A DNA stretch of 64,000 nucleotides from an uncultured Carboxylicivirga sp. (GCA_947503525.1 CANNEA010000009.1:124001-188000); one strand, 5' to 3'. Positions 1 through 10,495 are shown, counted from the stretch's first letter. The notes: a model not told the origin generated them from the letters alone. Made by a program: numbers and translations.

Positions 1-926
1 TCAAGATTGTTAAAAGAACCATCACCACGAGGCCCCATTAACTGCACTACAAAATTAGATTCTGCAGTACCATCCCATGGTCCACCCCAGTCATGTGAAT
101 TTTGGCTGGAATATAATACTTCAAAAATAGATTCAGAACCAGCTCTTTCAGCTTTCATCCATATTGTTCCAAAATCTTCAACTAAACTATATTGATCATC
201 TATTACCTCTTGAAGAGCAGCATGAGCTTCAGCATATTCTCCTTTGTACAAATGCATTTTACCTAACAAAGCCCAAGCAGCTCCTTTTGAAATCCGGAAT
301 TGAAATCCAGCTCCTAAATCTTCCTTAAGCGGCAATTGACTAATCGCTTCTGTCAAATCTTTTTTAATTTGATTATAAATAGTAGTCTTATCCGTACGTG
401 GCCAATCAACCGAAAGAGATGACGGATTAGCTGTATAGAATGGAACCTCACCCCACATAGTAACCAACTCAAAATAAGCATAGGCTCTAAAGAATTTGGC
501 TTCACCTGAAACCTGATCACTATTTGCCAAATCAGGAGATATTACAGCCAATATCGCATTTGAAGAGTTTACAATCCTATAAAACGAATGCCACACATCC
601 ATTAATGCAGGATTGTCATATTCATATGTAAAATCATTTAACTGTTGTAATTTAGGTTGATCGGTTGATGAACCTCCACCAGTATTTACATCATCACCTG
701 GCAATACTTTAGCAAAAAAGATACTTGACCAATCTCCATAGTTATTATAACCTACCTGAAGAAAATCATATACTCCAATAATGGCAGATTCAGCCTCTTC
801 TTCTGTTGTTAAATAGTCATCACTTGAAAATTTACCAACAGGATCTTTGTCTAATACCGAATCAGAACATGCAGCACCAATCAGTATTAGAAACAACACA
901 TATATGTTATATTTTAAATTTTTCAT
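1..926 (-). CDS. SusD/RagB-family glycan-binding lipoprotein (partial, C-terminus outside window)
   Basis: Outer-membrane surface lipoprotein that pairs with the SusC transporter encoded just upstream to capture oligosaccharide. About 308 codons are visible; the gene runs off the left edge. It starts with MKNLKYNIYVLF and has a lipobox ending LIGAAC-S, followed by the SusD N-terminal pattern 'DKDPVG...YLTTEEEAESAI' and the TPR-like stretch 'GEAKFFRAYAYFELV', then 'WALLGKMHLYKGEYAEAHAAL'. The 17-bp gap to susC shows co-transcription. Judged from the upstream GH9 and GH94 genes, the ligand is probably a beta-glucan or cello-oligosaccharide; this is inference. Family assignment is very secure. 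Confidence 0.95.
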   Translation of the reverse strand, partial: MKNLKYNIYVLFLILIGAACSDSVLDKDPVGKFSSDDYLTTEEEAESAIIGVYDFLQVGYNNYGDWSSIFFAKVLPGDDVNTGGGSSTDQPKLQQLNDFTYEYDNPALMDVWHSFYRIVNSSNAILAVISPDLANSDQVSGEAKFFRAYAYFELVTMWGEVPFYTANPSSLSVDWPRTDKTTIYNQIKKDLTEAISQLPLKEDLGAGFQFRISKGAAWALLGKMHLYKGEYAEAHAALQEVIDDQYSLVEDFGTIWMKAERAGSESIFEVLYSSQNSHDWGGPWDGTAESNFVVQLMGPRGDGSFNNL

Positions 927-943
927 TGTTCTCTGATTTTGAA

Positions 944-3900
944 TTAGAAATTAACAGACAAACCAAACATAAATTTCTTGGTAGTTGGATACAAACCTTT
1001 GTCAATACCTTGGCGGTTATCTTCACCCGAACCGGCCTCTGGATCCATTCCCTTGTATTTTGTGAACGTAAAATAGTCATCCAATGAAACGAAAGCACGA
1101 ACACGACTTAATCCTATTGAAGACACAACATTCGTAGGAATAGTGTAACCTAATTGTAGTTGCTTAATTCTCATATAAGAGGCATCCTGAACGACTAAAT
1201 CACTTCGGTACAGATAATCACTTCCATTATCAGGCTTAGGCATTGAAGCATTCGTATTAGTTGGAGTCCAACGGTCTTCAAAGAAAAACTTAGGTTTGTT
1301 CGTCATTTTTCGATCGGTACGGAACCACGCCATAAACACATCGTTACCCGACATTCCCTGCATGAATAAACTGAAATCAAAATTCTTATATTCTAAGTTG
1401 ATCGTAGCACCATACAATAGATCTGGATGAGGATCACCAATATAAGTCTGGTCAGCTGCTGTAATTTCGCCATCACCACTTACATCAACAACATTTGGAG
1501 CACCGGTTTCCGGATCAATACCATTTGTTTTATATCCTTTAAAATACCAGATAGGCTGTCCTTGTTCAAACCAAGTCATATCATAACCACGAACATTAGC
1601 ACCTGGTTGTGGTGTATTATCAAGCACTTCCGTTACTTCATTTTTAAGTGTACTTAAATTAAGATTAACAGAATATTTTAAACCAAATGATGTTGTATTA
1701 CGCCATCCAGCTTCAAATTCAAATCCTGAATTTTCAACTGTACCAAGGTTTGAAGATGGGCTATTATAGTTACCATAACTTCCCGGTAGAGTTAGTGTCT
1801 TAATTAATCCTTCAGTACGTTTTTTATAATAGTCCATTGAGAAACTAAAACGGCTGCTAAAGGCACGCATATCTACACCAACGTTAGTTTGATCTGACTT
1901 TTCCCATAACAAATCAGGGTTAGTTGGACTATCTACTCTTGAACCTTGTCCCAATACCTCATCTTCGTTTGGATACATAATGCCTTCAGATGTCCAGAAT
2001 TCGCGATCAGCGAATGGAATAACGTTAGCTATACTTCCGTTTTCTCCCCAACTGGCTCTTAGCTTCAAATAATCAATTGCGTCCACTCCCCAGAAATCTT
2101 CCTGTGAAATTACCCATCCACCGGATACAGCAGCAAATGAATTCCACCTGTTTTGCTTAGGTAAAACACTGGCTCCATCTCTTCTTAAAGAAGCTTCCAA
2201 CATGTACTTCGCTTTGTAGTTATAGCTTAAACGACCGAAATAAGATACTAAAGAAGATTCCTCTAAAGTTCCTCCTACTCTGTTGGTATTCTTCTCTACC
2301 GAGAAATCATGGTAAGCATATTGAGGTCCTTCCTTAGGCATTTGAGACTTCAAATAATAATTAGGATGAGTATAATCCTCATAAGACATACCTAATAATA
2401 AAGTGAAATCATGATCTTTAAACTTCTTATTATAGGAAGCAAAGTTTTCCCATAAAGCTTTATAATACTTATCAGACCAATCCTGAACAATGTTTACATC
2501 ATTTGAACGCTCAGAAGAGAAATAATACTTAGGAGACCATTCCTTACGTGTAACATAGGTAAGTTCAAGACCAATACGTGATGTAAAAGTCAATCCTTCC
2601 AAAGGTTTTAAAGTACCGTAAAAAGAAGCCAATAACTTATCTGTTATTTCTGTATTATGAGTATTTTCCATGAAAGCAACCGGGTTAGCAGTTTCTCCTG
2701 TAACAAAACGATTTAAACCATAATACTGACCATTTCCATTTTGCAAAGGCGTTTTACCATCAGCATAAATAGCATCAATACGACTCATATCCGATTCAAT
2801 TACCGGAGTATATGGGTCCATTAATAAAGCACTGTTTACGATTGAACGGTATTCATCATCCTCTGGTAAAACATTACGCTTAGCATGTGAGAAGTTTAAG
2901 TTATTACCAACTTCTAACCATGGTTTCATTTCATTTTTTGTATTTATACGGAAAGTGTAACGTTGAAAACGTGCATCTTCACCTCCAATGGCACCATCTT
3001 GTGACAAATAAGATCCCGAAAGCAAGTAAGTTGATTTTTCCGAACCACCTGAAAAACTTAAACTATGACGTTGCATTGGCGCAGAATCACTGATTGCATC
3101 TAACCAATCTGTATCATAATTTTCTCCCGCTGGAGGGCTTACTGTTTCACCGGCTTCAGACATGAACTGCGAATATTCTGCAGCATTCATCATCTCAGCA
3201 TTGGTTGAAAGATTCTGGATTCCATACTGGAAATTATAACTGACTTGGGTTTTACCTTTTTTACCGCTTTTGGTCGTAATCATTACTACACCATTTGCAC
3301 CTTCTGTACCATAAATTGCAGCAGAAGCCGCATCTTTAAGCACTTCCATTGATTCAATATCATTTGGATCAAGGTCATCGATGCTTCCTGTTTTCATTCC
3401 ATCAACGATATACAATGGATTACTGCTTCCGTTAGAACCGGTACCACGAATACGGATTTTAACACCAGCACCTGGAGCGCCAGAAGTTGGCATTACTGCT
3501 ACCCCGGCAGTGCGTCCTTGCAATGCACTTTCTACACGCCCATTGGATACTTTCTGTAATTCTTCTCCTTTAACCGAAGAAATAGCAGCGGTTACAACAC
3601 TTTTGCGCTGTACACCATAACCAACTACCACTACCTCATCCATATCAATGGCATCTTCTGCAAGAGAAACATTAATGATCGTTTGATTACCAACGACTAT
3701 TTCCTGAGTATTATAACCCACAAAACTATACACAAGAATATCGCTTGCCGCAGCATCCAGGTTATAGTTACCGTCCACATCTGTAATGGTTCCTTGAGTA
3801 GTTCCTTTAATAGCAATGGTTACACCAGGTAACGAAATACCCGTTGCATCCGTAACAGTACCAGTGATTGTTTTGGTTTGAGCCATCACTAGTGAGAAGT

Positions 3901-4009
3901 TAAAAAACGCCAGCAATAAAAAAACTGCTGATTTAAACAGCCAATGGCTGTTAGTCTTTTTTTCGCGCGCACCTGATAAATGCTGCGTCTTAAGTCTAGA
4001 CTTTTTCAT
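944..4009 (-). CDS. SusC/RagA-family TonB-dependent oligosaccharide transporter
   Basis: Outer-membrane barrel that imports oligosaccharide using TonB energy. The 1021-residue protein has an N-terminal signal segment (about residues 24-44), a carboxypeptidase-regulatory-like domain (about 47-120, 'GTVTDATGISLPGVTIAI'), the SusC signature 'DEVVVVGYGVQRKSVV' and 'NPLYIVDGMK', a plug domain, and a long beta-barrel ending in aromatic F ('FGLSVNF'), as expected for insertion by the Bam complex. No STN domain is present, so it is not an obvious sigma/anti-sigma signalling receptor. It lies between the GH9 gene (upstream, 640-bp gap) and susD. Its leader and first three codons are duplicated at 4536-4645. 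Confidence 0.97.
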   Translation of the reverse strand: MKKSRLKTQHLSGAREKKTNSHWLFKSAVFLLLAFFNFSLVMAQTKTITGTVTDATGISLPGVTIAIKGTTQGTITDVDGNYNLDAAASDILVYSFVGYNTQEIVVGNQTIINVSLAEDAIDMDEVVVVGYGVQRKSVVTAAISSVKGEELQKVSNGRVESALQGRTAGVAVMPTSGAPGAGVKIRIRGTGSNGSSNPLYIVDGMKTGSIDDLDPNDIESMEVLKDAASAAIYGTEGANGVVMITTKSGKKGKTQVSYNFQYGIQNLSTNAEMMNAAEYSQFMSEAGETVSPPAGENYDTDWLDAISDSAPMQRHSLSFSGGSEKSTYLLSGSYLSQDGAIGGEDARFQRYTFRINTKNEMKPWLEVGNNLNFSHAKRNVLPEDDEYRSIVNSALLMDPYTPVIESDMSRIDAIYADGKTPLQNGNGQYYGLNRFVTGETANPVAFMENTHNTEITDKLLASFYGTLKPLEGLTFTSRIGLELTYVTRKEWSPKYYFSSERSNDVNIVQDWSDKYYKALWENFASYNKKFKDHDFTLLLGMSYEDYTHPNYYLKSQMPKEGPQYAYHDFSVEKNTNRVGGTLEESSLVSYFGRLSYNYKAKYMLEASLRRDGASVLPKQNRWNSFAAVSGGWVISQEDFWGVDAIDYLKLRASWGENGSIANVIPFADREFWTSEGIMYPNEDEVLGQGSRVDSPTNPDLLWEKSDQTNVGVDMRAFSSRFSFSMDYYKKRTEGLIKTLTLPGSYGNYNSPSSNLGTVENSGFEFEAGWRNTTSFGLKYSVNLNLSTLKNEVTEVLDNTPQPGANVRGYDMTWFEQGQPIWYFKGYKTNGIDPETGAPNVVDVSGDGEITAADQTYIGDPHPDLLYGATINLEYKNFDFSLFMQGMSGNDVFMAWFRTDRKMTNKPKFFFEDRWTPTNTNASMPKPDNGSDYLYRSDLVVQDASYMRIKQLQLGYTIPTNVVSSIGLSRVRAFVSLDDYFTFTKYKGMDPEAGSGEDNRQGIDKGLYPTTKKFMFGLSVNF

Positions 4010-4108
4010 AAATTTGCAAACTTTAATTGATTCAATTCCATTTATTTATTGGTGTTGAGTTGTCGGGTCTGGAAGAATAGAGTCCAATCAGTCTTCCAGG
4101 CTCCTTTT
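4000..4108 (-). repeat. Copy A of duplicated susC leader (hairpin plus start region)
   Basis: An approximately 106-bp segment covering the first codons and 5' leader of susC, repeated at 4536-4645 with about eight differences (about 92% identity by eye). Read on the minus strand it holds a 12-bp hairpin (arms 4065-4076 and 4092-4103, 15-nt loop) and a 13-bp palindrome AATTGATTCAATT at 4025-4037, 15 nt before the susC ATG. Both copies point the same way. The two stem differences between copies keep the base pairing. Confidence 0.85.
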
Positions 4109-4648
4109 TTTGCTTTTTAAATTATATCATAACAATAATGTATTTTAAATTAGTATTTCGTTTAAGCTAAATTCGGTTCCTCGATTTATTTATATTTTTT
4201 TTTGGTTTTCGACTTTCATCCTCAACTTATTTTAGTTCCAATAACTGTAATAAAGACCAACATTTTATTTAAGTTTTTATCTTCTTGTTAGCCATTTTAG
4301 AGATATTAACAAATGAACATTATTTTTCACAAATGAAATATCTCTGGTAATCAAAAAGTGGACTGCTGAGAACGAACCTTCTCCATACTTCACTAATAAA
4401 CATCTACTTATAATCATTTCGCCTTCTCAAAAAAGTAGATCCATTAAGTTGAATAAGCACACTTAAATCCATCCTGAACATCAACAATTGATTAAAGAAT
4501 AAAGCAGGACACTATTTGTCAGCTAACAAGAATTAACTTTTTCATAAATTTGTAAAACTTTAATTGATTCAATTCCATTTATTTGTTGGTGTTGAGTCGT
4601 TGGGCCTGGGAGATTAGAGTCCAATCAGTCTTCCAGGCTCCTTTTATT
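4010..4648. other. Intergenic region between GH9 gene and susC
   Basis: 639 bp without a convincing gene. It contains both copies of the leader repeat (4000-4108 and 4536-4645), separated by about 430 bp of AT-rich sequence in which I see no ORF, no clear TAnnTTTG promoter and no strong terminator. Confidence 0.8.
4536..4645 (-). repeat. Copy B of duplicated susC leader, with vestigial start codon
   Basis: Near-copy of the susC leader lying directly behind the GH9 stop codon. On the minus strand it has the same hairpin (arms 4602-4613 and 4629-4640), the same palindrome (4562-4574) and an ATG at 4545-4543 that opens only an eight-residue frame, MKKLILVS-stop (ending 4519). It may be a remnant of a lost susC-like gene or a second copy of a cis-regulatory leader. 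Confidence 0.85.
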
Positions 4649-6367
4649 TTAATCTTTCATATCATAGGCATCACATATTGTAGTTAAAAGAACTAATGGT
4701 GCGTTCCAATTAATGGCAATTTCATTTGTTGAAAAACTGCACTCGGCATCAATATAAGACTTGGCCGGAAAGCTGGACCGACCTGAGTCAGATCCGCAAT
4801 CGTCCATTACAACGGTATTAGGTCCACCAATCAGAAATCCTGGAACAGGTTCAACAACATCATCCGTTGCTGAAGGTCTGTGGTGAATATTCATTGGCGA
4901 CTTATCACCAAATCCGGTTACAAAACAATATCCTGTAGCATTTCTTCCAAACAAATAATCCAAATCATTCTGAATTGAAATCTTGTATTTATCAGCTTCG
5001 CTTAACTTGTATGCAATAACCTTAAGCAATCCGGCATTGGCAATATCAGAATTACTTCCCCATGCCATTGTATCAATACAAGTATGATAGGCAGATTTAG
5101 CCTCTATCTCCAGAAGTTTATCAACGTAGTTTAAATAATCAAATTGATAACTTTCAAATTCCGAACTTTTCGAAGAACTAAGCAAAGAAATCACACCTAG
5201 TGTGCCTACTTTCTTCCAGGTTGGAACTTCAGGCGTGCTGTAAAAGCTATTTAATGATTTTAAAAAACCTAAATCACCTGTTGACAGGTACATTTCGCTA
5301 GCAGCCCAAAACCACTCATCTTTCAAATTTACATCATCATAAGCCCCTGTGTGAATATCAGAAGGCTGTTCGTATAAAATATCCGGATGTTGCTTAGCCC
5401 AGGTCCAGGCCTTATGAGCTGCATCCAGACAGGTACGTGAAAGCTCAGTTGTTTCAGAGTTCAAGCCTCCCAAAACTCGTGATGCATATGACATAGTAGC
5501 TGCAAAATCCAATGCTGCTGCGGTACTTTTCTGCACAACAAATCGCTTTTTCGATGCCTGATGAGGCATTATAAAATCATCAAATCGCTTAGTTGTTAAC
5601 TTATGATATACACCACCATCGTTAGGATCCTGCATGGTCATCATCCACCTCAAATTATATAAGGCTTCGTTGATGATATCCGGAATTCCATTTCCTGTTT
5701 CTGGTATGGCGATAGTAAAATTATCAGCATATGATTGATTAATTTGATAAGCTAACAACAAGGTATAGGTAGTAATACTGCTATTTACAATGTATTTATT
5801 GTAATCCCCCGCATCATACCATCCTCCCTGTGAAGAGATAACAGTTCCCTCAGGCCGGTTTTGATCGGCTGCTGAGGCATGAACATATACCTCATTATCC
5901 GGGTGTCCTGCCGGACGCGACCACTTACCTCCAAACGCAGGCTCAATAGGCATTGCCGTTCGATTAAAATAAAAGGATTTCAACGCTGCCTTAGCTAATT
6001 CCTCAAGAGGTCTATCTGAGATAGTAAAGGCATAACTTTGTTTTGAACCTTCTAATTGCAAAGAATAGTTCCCAGCTTTATTTAATTCGCTGAAGTCAAT
6101 GCTTCGCACTGAATCACCTGATTCTTCCCATGTTTGCCACTCTGACGGTTTACCTTCGAGCACTTTATTACCATCGGAATCGAGCACCTTAAAAAAACCA
6201 GAATTGGTTCGAATCAATGCTTTTTTAGCCGCATGTGGGGTATAGCCTACTTGATTAAATAGTAATTCATCTTCCATTACCTGATTCTCAACTTTCCCGT
6301 CTGAAGAACAGGCCGAGATGAAAATCAGGATTAGTAAGTAGGCAATATGTATTAGATTTTTTTTCAT
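4649..6367 (-). CDS. Glycoside hydrolase family 9 endoglucanase, lipoprotein
   Basis: Beta-1,4-glucanase expected to cut cellulose or mixed-linkage glucan by inversion. The 572-residue protein has a type II signal peptide ('LIFISAC'), a CelD-N immunoglobulin-like domain (about 35-115, 'FNQVGYTPHAAKKALIRT'), then the GH9 (alpha/alpha)6 barrel. The catalytic landmarks are visible: 'GGWYDAGDYNKY' with Asp185/Asp188, 'FGRNATGYCFVTGFG' followed by 'HHRPS', and 'NEIAINWNAPLV' with the general acid near Glu549. It is 21 bp downstream of the cellobiose phosphorylase gene. Lipidation suggests attachment to a membrane, probably outer or periplasmic, so that the product cellobiose stays close to the cell. 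Confidence 0.95.
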   Translation of the reverse strand: MKKNLIHIAYLLILIFISACSSDGKVENQVMEDELLFNQVGYTPHAAKKALIRTNSGFFKVLDSDGNKVLEGKPSEWQTWEESGDSVRSIDFSELNKAGNYSLQLEGSKQSYAFTISDRPLEELAKAALKSFYFNRTAMPIEPAFGGKWSRPAGHPDNEVYVHASAADQNRPEGTVISSQGGWYDAGDYNKYIVNSSITTYTLLLAYQINQSYADNFTIAIPETGNGIPDIINEALYNLRWMMTMQDPNDGGVYHKLTTKRFDDFIMPHQASKKRFVVQKSTAAALDFAATMSYASRVLGGLNSETTELSRTCLDAAHKAWTWAKQHPDILYEQPSDIHTGAYDDVNLKDEWFWAASEMYLSTGDLGFLKSLNSFYSTPEVPTWKKVGTLGVISLLSSSKSSEFESYQFDYLNYVDKLLEIEAKSAYHTCIDTMAWGSNSDIANAGLLKVIAYKLSEADKYKISIQNDLDYLFGRNATGYCFVTGFGDKSPMNIHHRPSATDDVVEPVPGFLIGGPNTVVMDDCGSDSGRSSFPAKSYIDAECSFSTNEIAINWNAPLVLLTTICDAYDMKD

Positions 6368-6388
6368 TGACTTAAGGGCTGATTTTTT

Positions 6389-8818
6389 TTACATTTCTAC
6401 TATAACTTTATAATTCCCAGACTCATAAATTGGCACCACATTTCCATCAAGAACAGATCCATTAACAGAAATTTTACTTACACCTTTATTTCTACCATTC
6501 TTGTTCATCACTTCTATTTCATATTCTGCCCCTCTAAACTTTCGCTTTACTTTATAGTTTTTCCAATCAGAAGGTATACAAGGATCAATTAATAATCCAT
6601 CATAATGCGGTTGTATTCCAAGTATGTATTGGGTCACTGTGTAAAAATTCCAGGATGCGGTTCCAGTCAACCAACTATTTTTACCTTCTCCGGGCTTATA
6701 AGCGTCTTTACCGGCAATCATCTGGCAATACACGTATGGTTCAACTTTATGTAATTCGCTTATATCTTCCAGATAAGCAGGGCAAATTTTTCTAAAATAA
6801 TCCCAAGCCTGATCACCACGTCCCAGAATAGTTTCGCCAATGACTACCCAAGGATTGTTATGACAGAATATCCCGGCATTTTCTTTATATCCGGCAGGAT
6901 AGGTTGAAATCTCACCATATTCGATATGGTACTTGGTAAAAGCAGGATTATTAAGTACGATTCCATATGGGGTATCCAATCTTTCTTTAACACTGTCAAG
7001 GGCTTTTTCCACCATTCCTTCTTCAAGTCCAATCTTCGCCATTGAACACCATCCCTGCGATTCGATAAATATTTTTCCTTCCTCTTGCTCATCACTACCA
7101 ACCTTATTGCCATAGTAATCATAAGCTCTTAAATACCATTCTCCATCCCAGCCATGTTCCTTAATAACATCAACCATTTTGTTGACTTCTATTTCTGCAG
7201 CACTAGCTTCCTGACCTTTATCAATACGATTACATAGCTCAACAAAGTCGCGACCGTAAACCACGAACAAACCTGCTATCATCAATGACTCAGCTGTTTT
7301 GCCTTTCTTATTCCCTGTTGTTTGGAACGATTCATTAGGATCAGTTGAAAAACAATTCAGATTTAAGCAATCATTCCAATCAGCACGACCAATTAATGGT
7401 AATCCATGGGGCCCAAGATTATTGACAACATGATAGAAGGAAACCTTTAAGTGTTCAAATAAAGACTTAGCCTTGCTCTCATCATTATCAAAAGGGACCT
7501 GCTCATCAAGAATACTAAAATCACCTGTTTCTTTGATATAAGTAGTCACTGATAAAATCAACCATAGTGGATCGTCGTTAAAATCACCTCCTAAAGCATG
7601 ATTTCCTTTCTTAGTTAAAGGTTGATATTGATGATAACAACCTCCATCATCAAACTGTGTAGCTGCTATATCCAGAATTCGTTCACGAGCCTTCTCCGGC
7701 ACCTGATGTACAAAACCTATTAAATCCTGGTTTGAATCGCGGAATCCCATTCCACGTCCAATTCCACTTTCAAAGAAACTCGCACTTCGCGACATATTGA
7801 AGGTTACCATACATTGGTATTGATTCCAGATGTTAACCATTCTATTTAATGGCTCTTCAGCACTCTCCAAATTGAAACTATCTAATAGGCCATTCCAATA
7901 AGTACTTAAGGCATTAAATGCTTGCTCAACTTTATCACTTGTATCGAATTGAGCAATCATATCATAAGCCTGAGTTTTGTTGATTACTGATTTGGAAGCC
8001 CATTTGTCATCTTCAGCATTCTCAACATAACCCAAGTTAAACACAAGCGATACTTCCTCGCCAGGCTTTAATTCTAATTCTAAATGGTGCGATGCGATAG
8101 GCGACCATCCATGGGCCTCGCTATTATTGGCTTTCCCAGCCAAGACAGCTTTTGGATTATTAAACCCATTATGCATTCCAATAAATGATTCTCTATCCGT
8201 ATCGAATCCATCTATAGAACGATTTACTGAAAAGAATGCGAAATGATTACGTCTCTCTTTATATTCTGTTTTGTGATAAATAACTGAATCTTCAATCTCA
8301 ACTTCTCCGGTAGAAAGATTACGCTGAAAATTGGCCATATCATCTTCGGCGTTCCAGAGACACCATTCCATAAATGAGAACAGTTGGACCTGTTTTACTT
8401 CACTGCTTTCGTTTTTCAATTTTAACTGATGAATCTCGCCCCAATAATCCAATGGCACAAAACACAAAAGATCAGAACTTAATCCATTCTTCTTACTGAC
8501 GAATCGGCTATAACCCAAACCATGACGACATTCGTAACTATCCAATGACGTTTGAGTTGGTTTATATCCCGGATTCCAAACTGTACCGTTGTCATTGATA
8601 TAATAATAGCGCCCTCCGGTATCAATTGGCACATTATTATAGCGATAACGTGTCAAGCGTCTAAACTTAGCATCTTTATAAAAGCTATACCCTCCAGCAG
8701 TATTTGACACCAAACCAAAAAAGTCTTTATTCCCCAAGTAGTTAATCCAGGGAAACGGAGTTTCCGGTGTGGTAATCACATACTCTTTCGCAACATCATC
8801 AAAAAATCCAAACTTCAT
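6389..8818 (-). CDS. cbp: Cellobiose phosphorylase (GH94)
   Basis: Cytoplasmic enzyme that splits cellobiose with phosphate into glucose 1-phosphate and glucose, saving one ATP. No signal peptide. The 809-residue length is normal for the family. N-terminal '[16 protein letters not shown]' and 'PFPWINYLG', then '[10 protein letters not shown]', '[12 protein letters not shown]', '[15 protein letters not shown]', and the catalytic segment '[12 protein letters not shown]' with the acid near Asp483, plus '[14 protein letters not shown]' and '[12 protein letters not shown]' for phosphate and sugar binding. From memory the sequence is strikingly close to clostridial cellobiose phosphorylases, so transfer in the past is possible but untested. 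It sits between the symporter and the GH9 gene. Confidence 0.95.
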   Translation of the reverse strand: MKFGFFDDVAKEYVITTPETPFPWINYLGNKDFFGLVSNTAGGYSFYKDAKFRRLTRYRYNNVPIDTGGRYYYINDNGTVWNPGYKPTQTSLDSYECRHGLGYSRFVSKKNGLSSDLLCFVPLDYWGEIHQLKLKNESSEVKQVQLFSFMEWCLWNAEDDMANFQRNLSTGEVEIEDSVIYHKTEYKERRNHFAFFSVNRSIDGFDTDRESFIGMHNGFNNPKAVLAGKANNSEAHGWSPIASHHLELELKPGEEVSLVFNLGYVENAEDDKWASKSVINKTQAYDMIAQFDTSDKVEQAFNALSTYWNGLLDSFNLESAEEPLNRMVNIWNQYQCMVTFNMSRSASFFESGIGRGMGFRDSNQDLIGFVHQVPEKARERILDIAATQFDDGGCYHQYQPLTKKGNHALGGDFNDDPLWLILSVTTYIKETGDFSILDEQVPFDNDESKAKSLFEHLKVSFYHVVNNLGPHGLPLIGRADWNDCLNLNCFSTDPNESFQTTGNKKGKTAESLMIAGLFVVYGRDFVELCNRIDKGQEASAAEIEVNKMVDVIKEHGWDGEWYLRAYDYYGNKVGSDEQEEGKIFIESQGWCSMAKIGLEEGMVEKALDSVKERLDTPYGIVLNNPAFTKYHIEYGEISTYPAGYKENAGIFCHNNPWVVIGETILGRGDQAWDYFRKICPAYLEDISELHKVEPYVYCQMIAGKDAYKPGEGKNSWLTGTASWNFYTVTQYILGIQPHYDGLLIDPCIPSDWKNYKVKRKFRGAEYEIEVMNKNGRNKGVSKISVNGSVLDGNVVPIYESGNYKVIVEM

Positions 8819-8883
8819 AACTAAATTTTATTTTCTTTCTTACCTATTATTATATAACCCCTTATAATCTATTACTACCTATG

Positions 8884-10488
8884 TCATTCTGCCGCTCTAC
8901 GAGCGTACAGCTCTTTAGTGATATCATCCAGTTTAGACTGAGTCAATGGATAAATAGTCATTAAGATTGCAGCTAACAATGCAACTAAAGCAGGCAACCA
9001 GCTCATCAACATTTTAATTGCAGGAATAGCACCCTGAATAGTACTTGAATCCATTCCATCATAGTGGTAAGCCGCCAAAACAGCTCCAATAATAGCTGCT
9101 GCTAGTCCGCCACCAAATTTTGTTACAAATGAGCCAGCTGAATATATAAGCCCAGTGGCACGTCGTCCATTTTTATACTCTGAATAATCAGCAGCATCAC
9201 CAAGCATGGCAAAAAATAAAGTTGGAAAAATAGCTGCGCCAAATTCAGAAATTATACCAATTGTAAAAATCGCCCCTACATCCTGCGGTCCGCAAAACAG
9301 AAATAAAGCATTAACTCCACCCGAAAATAAAAGGGCATATATAAAGAGCTTACGCTTACCAAACTTCTTACCTAAAGGTGCCGTAGCCATTGCCCCTAAA
9401 ATAGAAGTTATCATTAAAGCAATGAGATAGGATGCCGCCAACAACTGATTATTAAGATAGGCCGTAAAATAATACATAACCATACCTTGTTTGATTGAAT
9501 TGTAGATAGTCCATAAGAGACCTACACCCAATAACACCAACCATGGCTTATTATTGATTAAATCCGATAAATCACGCTTAAGATTTGATTTTTGAGATTT
9601 AGGCGGCAACACACGTTCCTTTGTACTGGCAAAGGTGATAAACATGAATAAAGCCAAAAACACCGACATTAAATAAATCGAATGGCTATAGCCTTTCTTC
9701 TGATTAATCAAACTTATTTTTTCAGCATTCAATTCTGCTTCCCCATCAACAATAAAATGGTATTGCTGATCAGGATTCATTGAAAAACTAACGTAAGGAG
9801 CAGGCTCTTTACCTTCCTCTGTTAGTGCATCTTTCCAGATAAATGTGGCAATTCCATCTTTAGTTTTAATATTGGCATTCTCCACAAATTGTGGTGATGA
9901 TACATTTACTTGATATCTTGAATTGTTTATTTGATTGACTTCAATTGTTGGATTGACGTTACCAAAATAGGCAACTAGAAACAATAAAGCACCTTGAACA
10001 ATCATTCCCCCGGCAAATGCACCTACCATTCTAAAGGAACCCAAACTGGTACGTTCCTTATTATCACCTGTCATTACCGCCATTAAGGCCCCATAAGGTA
10101 TGTTATTTGCGGTATAGATTAAAGTGAACAGAATATAAGTGGTATAGGCATAAATTATTTTACCCGTCATACCTATATTAGGACTGGTAAATAATAAAGA
10201 AAGTATACCAGCTAAGGGTATAGCAGTCCATAATATCCATGGTCGGAATTTACCATATTTAGACTTGGTGCGATCTCCAATTATGCCCATGGCCACATCG
10301 CTAATACCATCACTAAAACGAGCCACCAGTAACAATACTCCTGCAGCAGCAGCGGTAATCCCAAACACATCTGTATAAAAGAAAAGTAAGAAGGTCGACA
10401 CGCCGCGCCAGGCAATATTGGCAGCGCCATCTCCTAGTCCATAACCTATTTTCTCCCAAAGAGATATTTTCACATTTTCTTTACTCAT
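8884..10488 (-). CDS. GPH-family (MFS) glycoside:cation symporter with periplasmic insertion
   Basis: Inner-membrane sugar symporter of the glycoside-pentoside-hexuronide family, most likely for cellobiose given its neighbours. It begins 'WEKIGYGLGDGAANIAWRGVSTFLLFFYTDVFGI', typical for GPH proteins, and has about 12 membrane segments with the 'GDRTKSKYGKFRPW' loop after TM2. At 534 residues it is longer than usual because about 90 residues (176-268), predicted mostly beta and hydrophilic, are inserted between TM5 and TM6, a periplasmic loop. The start lies 7 bp after the regulator's stop codon and 65 bp before the phosphorylase, so it belongs to the same transcript. Confidence 0.92.
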   Translation of the reverse strand: MSKENVKISLWEKIGYGLGDGAANIAWRGVSTFLLFFYTDVFGITAAAAGVLLLVARFSDGISDVAMGIIGDRTKSKYGKFRPWILWTAIPLAGILSLLFTSPNIGMTGKIIYAYTTYILFTLIYTANNIPYGALMAVMTGDNKERTSLGSFRMVGAFAGGMIVQGALLFLVAYFGNVNPTIEVNQINNSRYQVNVSSPQFVENANIKTKDGIATFIWKDALTEEGKEPAPYVSFSMNPDQQYHFIVDGEAELNAEKISLINQKKGYSHSIYLMSVFLALFMFITFASTKERVLPPKSQKSNLKRDLSDLINNKPWLVLLGVGLLWTIYNSIKQGMVMYYFTAYLNNQLLAASYLIALMITSILGAMATAPLGKKFGKRKLFIYALLFSGGVNALFLFCGPQDVGAIFTIGIISEFGAAIFPTLFFAMLGDAADYSEYKNGRRATGLIYSAGSFVTKFGGGLAAAIIGAVLAAYHYDGMDSSTIQGAIPAIKMLMSWLPALVALLAAILMTIYPLTQSKLDDITKELYARRAAE

Positions 10489-10495
10489 ATATTCT

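Noticed and set aside
4065-4110. Plus-strand terminator (hairpin followed by T-run)
   Set aside because: No plus-strand gene precedes it; the actual transcripts run on the minus strand where no T-run follows the hairpin.
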